From assembly GCA_900155495.1 (NCBI GenBank), contig FTLJ01000731.1, positions 1 to 64,000 on the forward strand: a stretch of DNA of 64,000 nt. The letters run 5' to 3'. The notes beneath the pieces are model-generated. The model worked only from the letters and a program-made list of their open reading frames with translations. It was not told the DNA's origin and made no database searches. The position numbers and the translations under genes were made by a program. The first letter of the stretch is position 1; each line of letters starts with the position of its first letter. Below, piece after piece: positions 61,300 through 64,000 of the stretch. The DNA is from Porogramme epimiltina (taxonomy: Eukaryota > Basidiomycota > Agaricomycetes > Polyporales > Polyporaceae).

Positions 61300-62404
61300 A
61301 TGTCTCTCGCTTCGAAAACCTCTGCTCTACGGCATGCTTCGTCGCTCTTGAAACACCGAACACCAACACTCGCGGCCCATTCTAGGCGTTTACACCCCCT
61401 TGCGGCGGACTGGAGTGGGCTTGTAGGACATGCACCGCCAGTGACAGCCAACCTTGTCCCGATTGTAATCGAGCAGACAGTGAGTGATGGTATCTCTGCC
61501 CTCCTCGCCGCTAATGTGTGTCGTCCCGTAGGGCCGAGGAGAAAGGAGCTATGACATCTTCTCTCGGCTACTACGAGAGCGTGTAATCATGTTATACGGA
61601 CCGGTGTGTACATTTGAATTCCAGAAATGACTGACAGTGCTCATGCCAGCTAGATTAGGGACACGGACTCTGCGTTAACAGTTGCGCAACTACTATTCCT
61701 TGAAGCAGAAGAGACGTCCAAACCTATACATATCTACATTAATTCTCCCGGAGGTAGCGTGACGGCCGGCCTTGCCATTTACGACACGGTATGTGACTTT
61801 CATATCCGTACCTCCACCGTCACTTCATGGCATTGCGTGCAGATGCAATATGTTTCCTCTCCTATTCATACATATTGTGTTGGCCAAGCTTGCTCGATGG
61901 GCTCCCTACTTCTTGCCGCTGGGGAGAAGGGCAAACGCCATGCACTTCCGCATTCCAGCATCATGATACACCGTAAGCCGCATGTTTCTCAAAGTAGAAC
62001 CCGTATCAACGAAGGTGCTTGTGCCTCGTGTACAGAGCCGTCTGGTGGCGCGTCGGGGCAAGCAAGTGACATAGCTATACATGCAAAAGAGATCCTCCGC
62101 GTGCGCGAGGTTCTCACTGGGATCTACCAGAAGCACTGCGGTCACGAGAGCGAATCCGTGCAAGAAGGTCTGACTAGATTCCGTGCGTCAGCTCTCCTAT
62201 TCGCCCAACGGTTACCTTACGCTCACGCGACCCCTTTCAACAGAGACTGCGCTAGAGCGGGACTATTTCATGACTGGTGAGTGGCGCCACGCAATTCAGA
62301 ATGTGCTTTGTCCTTATCCACTTCTGTTTCTAGCGCAAGAAGCACTAGAGTTCGGGATAGTAGACAGAGTACTAGAAAAGCGTCCGAAGATGGAGAGTAT
62401 CTAG
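61300..62404 (+). CDS. CLPP: Mitochondrial ATP-dependent protease subunit ClpP
   Basis: ClpP forms the tetradecameric serine-protease chamber that works with ClpX in the mitochondrial matrix. The ATG at 61300 begins an Arg/Ser/Ala-rich leader ([12 protein letters not shown]) suited to mitochondrial import. Exon 1 ends at 61479 and exon 2 starts at 61532. The joined sequence reads [18 protein letters not shown]. Then [17 protein letters not shown], the nucleophile region [14 protein letters not shown] (catalytic Ser after Cys), and the His region P-H-S-S-I-M-I-H, with an intron right after His. The C-terminal exon gives M-T plus [11 protein letters not shown] and ends M-E-S-I at TAG. The family length fits. 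Confidence 0.93.
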
Positions 62405-63543
62405 CTTTGAATGCATTCATTCTGTTCTCTCAATATAGCCTTAGTTAACTTACTGCATCAAGCTGCTCAGGATGTCGGACAACGAAGTAAGCAGATTATG
62501 ACCCGGTAAGTACCTTTTTCGGGATGAAGCGACTACTCTCCTCACAATTTTTCTTATTTAGGATTCCTACCAGTCGGTTAACTTGGGTCGTTTGATTTCC
62601 ACGATGTACTGCCTACTGGGAATGCTACATTTGCGGCCTGATGGGCGGCAGCGGAAACATCAATAGGTCTACTATTTTGTTATGTCCCCATAGAAGGATG
62701 ACAAACGGTACCCTGTTGTCCGAGGGGCGTGCATGCAGCCATTGCCTAATATGCACGCGATAAAGAATACCGTGCGATCTCCACCCCGCGCGGAGGCGAG
62801 ATAGGTACGGGAGAGGATCGTCGCGTGCGGACCACATCAGTGAGTAAGGGTCGATACTCAGGGCTGCTCTTGCTGACTTGCTTGTCGAAGTTTGCGGTAT
62901 TCGGATTGTGGTGTCAATGTTCTTCTCACGCAGAAATATACAGGAAAACCCTGATACTACGGCGCCTTGCGGACTCCATGTACTTGCGGACTTATCTAGA
63001 CTCTACGCTCCGGCCATTCTTTGCGTTAATGCCAGTCACGGAACGGTGGGAAGGTAACGCGTGGCTATTTGAGGATGATCACTGAAACCGCTATACGGCT
63101 GAAGTACCTGAAGGAAAGCATTCGCAGGTGTTTGGCCCGACATCCGCTGGACATGCGCATTAGTTGCACCACTCACCTCCCATTCAAGGCTAATGCATCC
63201 GACTTAAATCGATGGATCGTGTGAAGATCGCAAGCGTAGAGTGGGAGTACGGCGTCGGAGTCGAATCTGCGCCATCTCGAATTCAGCAAGAACAAAGTTG
63301 AAGTTCGACGTCCTCGTGGCCCAGTGTCGCTTTACGTCTGCGCACAACGGCTTCTCGATGCTCGCCCATTATGCGTGGCACCTGGGATCCGTATCCCGCA
63401 TCGGTCTCTGTTCGTCCATCCGCAAGTTCCGTTGTGATGTGGCATTCCGATGCTAGGAATCGAACTACCCGCAATTCTAGGGGGTACCTTCGACTCTCCC
63501 TATTATAAACACATTGACTGCACATTCCCCTGTTTGTATGTAG
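62405..63543. other. Intergenic region 3' of CLPP, possible short exons
   Basis: An ATG at about 62474 opens M-S-D-N-E before a donor gtaagc. A stretch from 62556 reads D-S-Y-Q-S-V-N-L-G-R, and one from about 62695 reads K-D-D-K-R-Y-P-V-V-R-G before TAG near 62803. These could be exons of a small gene, but I could not join them in frame with convincing splice sites. Otherwise nothing is seen. Confidence 0.3.
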
Positions 63544-64000
63544 GACTTACGCTCGAGTGGAGCCCCCGACCAAGCCTCCGATATTCGCCAACAATGCGCT
63601 AGACTTGGTTCCCGCGTTGCCGCCGGTCTATTGCACGAGCCCGGTATCCTCCGCTTACTCAAAGGTACAGCATCAGCTTCCCTTCTCGAAACCTCCAGGC
63701 CGTTCACTGGGCTCCGCCGACCCACTTGCCGGAATCCTCGTGTCATAGTGGCAGACTTCTATACTTCATTCAATGAAGCATCAACAGGAAGCCGATGGCG
63801 GGCCTATCATAGCGGACCCATCGAAACCTTCAACAAACGACACCATTTATATGCCCCACAAGAATACTTTTACGACAAGTTCCGCGGGATAACACCGGAG
63901 ATGCTCATCTCCGCCCGAGCTGTGGTGAGTGCTTCGCTCTTCCGGACACCCGGGTCCGCTCGTCTCGATGCTCTCACATGCCGCATGTCAGGGACCGATC
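63544..64000 (+). CDS. Partial unrecognised gene at the window edge
   Basis: An exon begins after tgtatgtag at 63543 and stays open to a donor gtgagt at about 63925, then resumes at 63992 with G-P-I at the edge. It encodes about 127 residues with coding-like codon use: Q-Q-C-A-R-L-G-S-R-V-A-A-G-L, then L-R-L-L-K-G, N-P-R-V-I-V-A-D-F-Y-T-S-F, and Y-F-Y-D-K-F-R-G-I-T-P-E-M-L. A 5' exon with the ATG is needed and was not found; the 3' end is beyond the window. No family is recognised. The absence of stops for 380 bp and the well-formed splice sites make a real gene likely. Confidence 0.55.

Noticed and set aside
63440..63490. Possible minus-strand tRNA 3' end (gttcgattc)
   Set aside because: The putative T stem has mismatches and no acceptor or anticodon stem is found.

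Overview
The window is nuclear DNA from a filamentous basidiomycete, most likely an Agaricomycete of the Polyporales type. The signs are genes broken by many short introns (mostly 50-70 bp, GTRNGY...YAG), GC-rich third codon positions, close divergent gene pairs, and fungal orthologues such as Nic96, Brl1/Brr6, a two-bromo-domain-free Sth1-type SWI/SNF ATPase and a wax-synthase-like acyltransferase. Species assignment is inference; no rRNA, tRNA or mitochondrial gene was found.

Layout. 0-1.4 kb: a FYVE zinc-finger gene (+). 1.4-7.5 kb: a GC-rich stretch with no credible gene. 7.5-10.9 kb: NIC96 (+). 11.8-13.2 kb: wax-synthase-like membrane acyltransferase (+). 13.6-14.7 kb: SMN homologue (-). 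15.0-17.0 kb: F-box protein (+). 17.7-19.8 kb: SRP68 (-), head-to-head with GET3 (+, 20.1-21.5 kb). 21.9-22.6 kb: one well-supported and one weak short spliced gene (-), neither recognised. 23.7-26.9 kb: GCN20/ABCF3-type ABC protein (+). 27.6-28.4 kb: small acidic protein (+). 28.9-33.9 kb: STH1 (-), head-to-head with KU80 (+, 34.2-37.3 kb). 37.3-41.1 kb: gene-free, with a spaced repeat family and a strong hairpin. 41.2-41.7 kb: small protein (-) related in layout to the 27.6 kb one. 43.3-44.1 kb: RPS22/uS8 (-), head-to-head with RPS17/eS17 (+, 44.5-45.2 kb). 46.0-49.9 kb: membrane-anchored ADAM metalloprotease (-). 49.9-53.2 kb: GC-rich, gene-free, with a diverged copy of a repeat also seen at 23 kb. 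53.2-55.6 kb: membrane-anchored pepsin-fold protein whose active-site motifs are degenerate (-). 55.6-59.6 kb: GC-rich, one possible small gene. 59.6-61.0 kb: BRL1/BRR6 (-), head-to-head with mitochondrial CLPP (+, 61.3-62.4 kb). 63.5-64.0 kb: part of an unrecognised gene running off the window.

How the genes relate. Most are unlinked housekeeping functions: nuclear pore structure (Nic96) and assembly (Brl1/Brr6), protein delivery to the ER (SRP68 co-translational, Get3 post-translational), translation (two 40S proteins, Gcn20), chromatin and DNA repair (Sth1, Ku80), snRNP assembly (SMN) and organelle proteolysis (ClpP). Four divergent pairs share intergenic promoters of about 250-400 bp. The most unusual observations are a 6-nt microexon that completes the zinc-binding motif of the ADAM protease, an 18-nt mini-exon inside the GET3 P-loop, the unrecognised 99-residue protein with a 40-residue internal repeat, the degenerate pepsin-fold membrane protein, and two small genes that share a GDHVK module. 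Exon boundaries are hand-derived from splice signals and reading frame.
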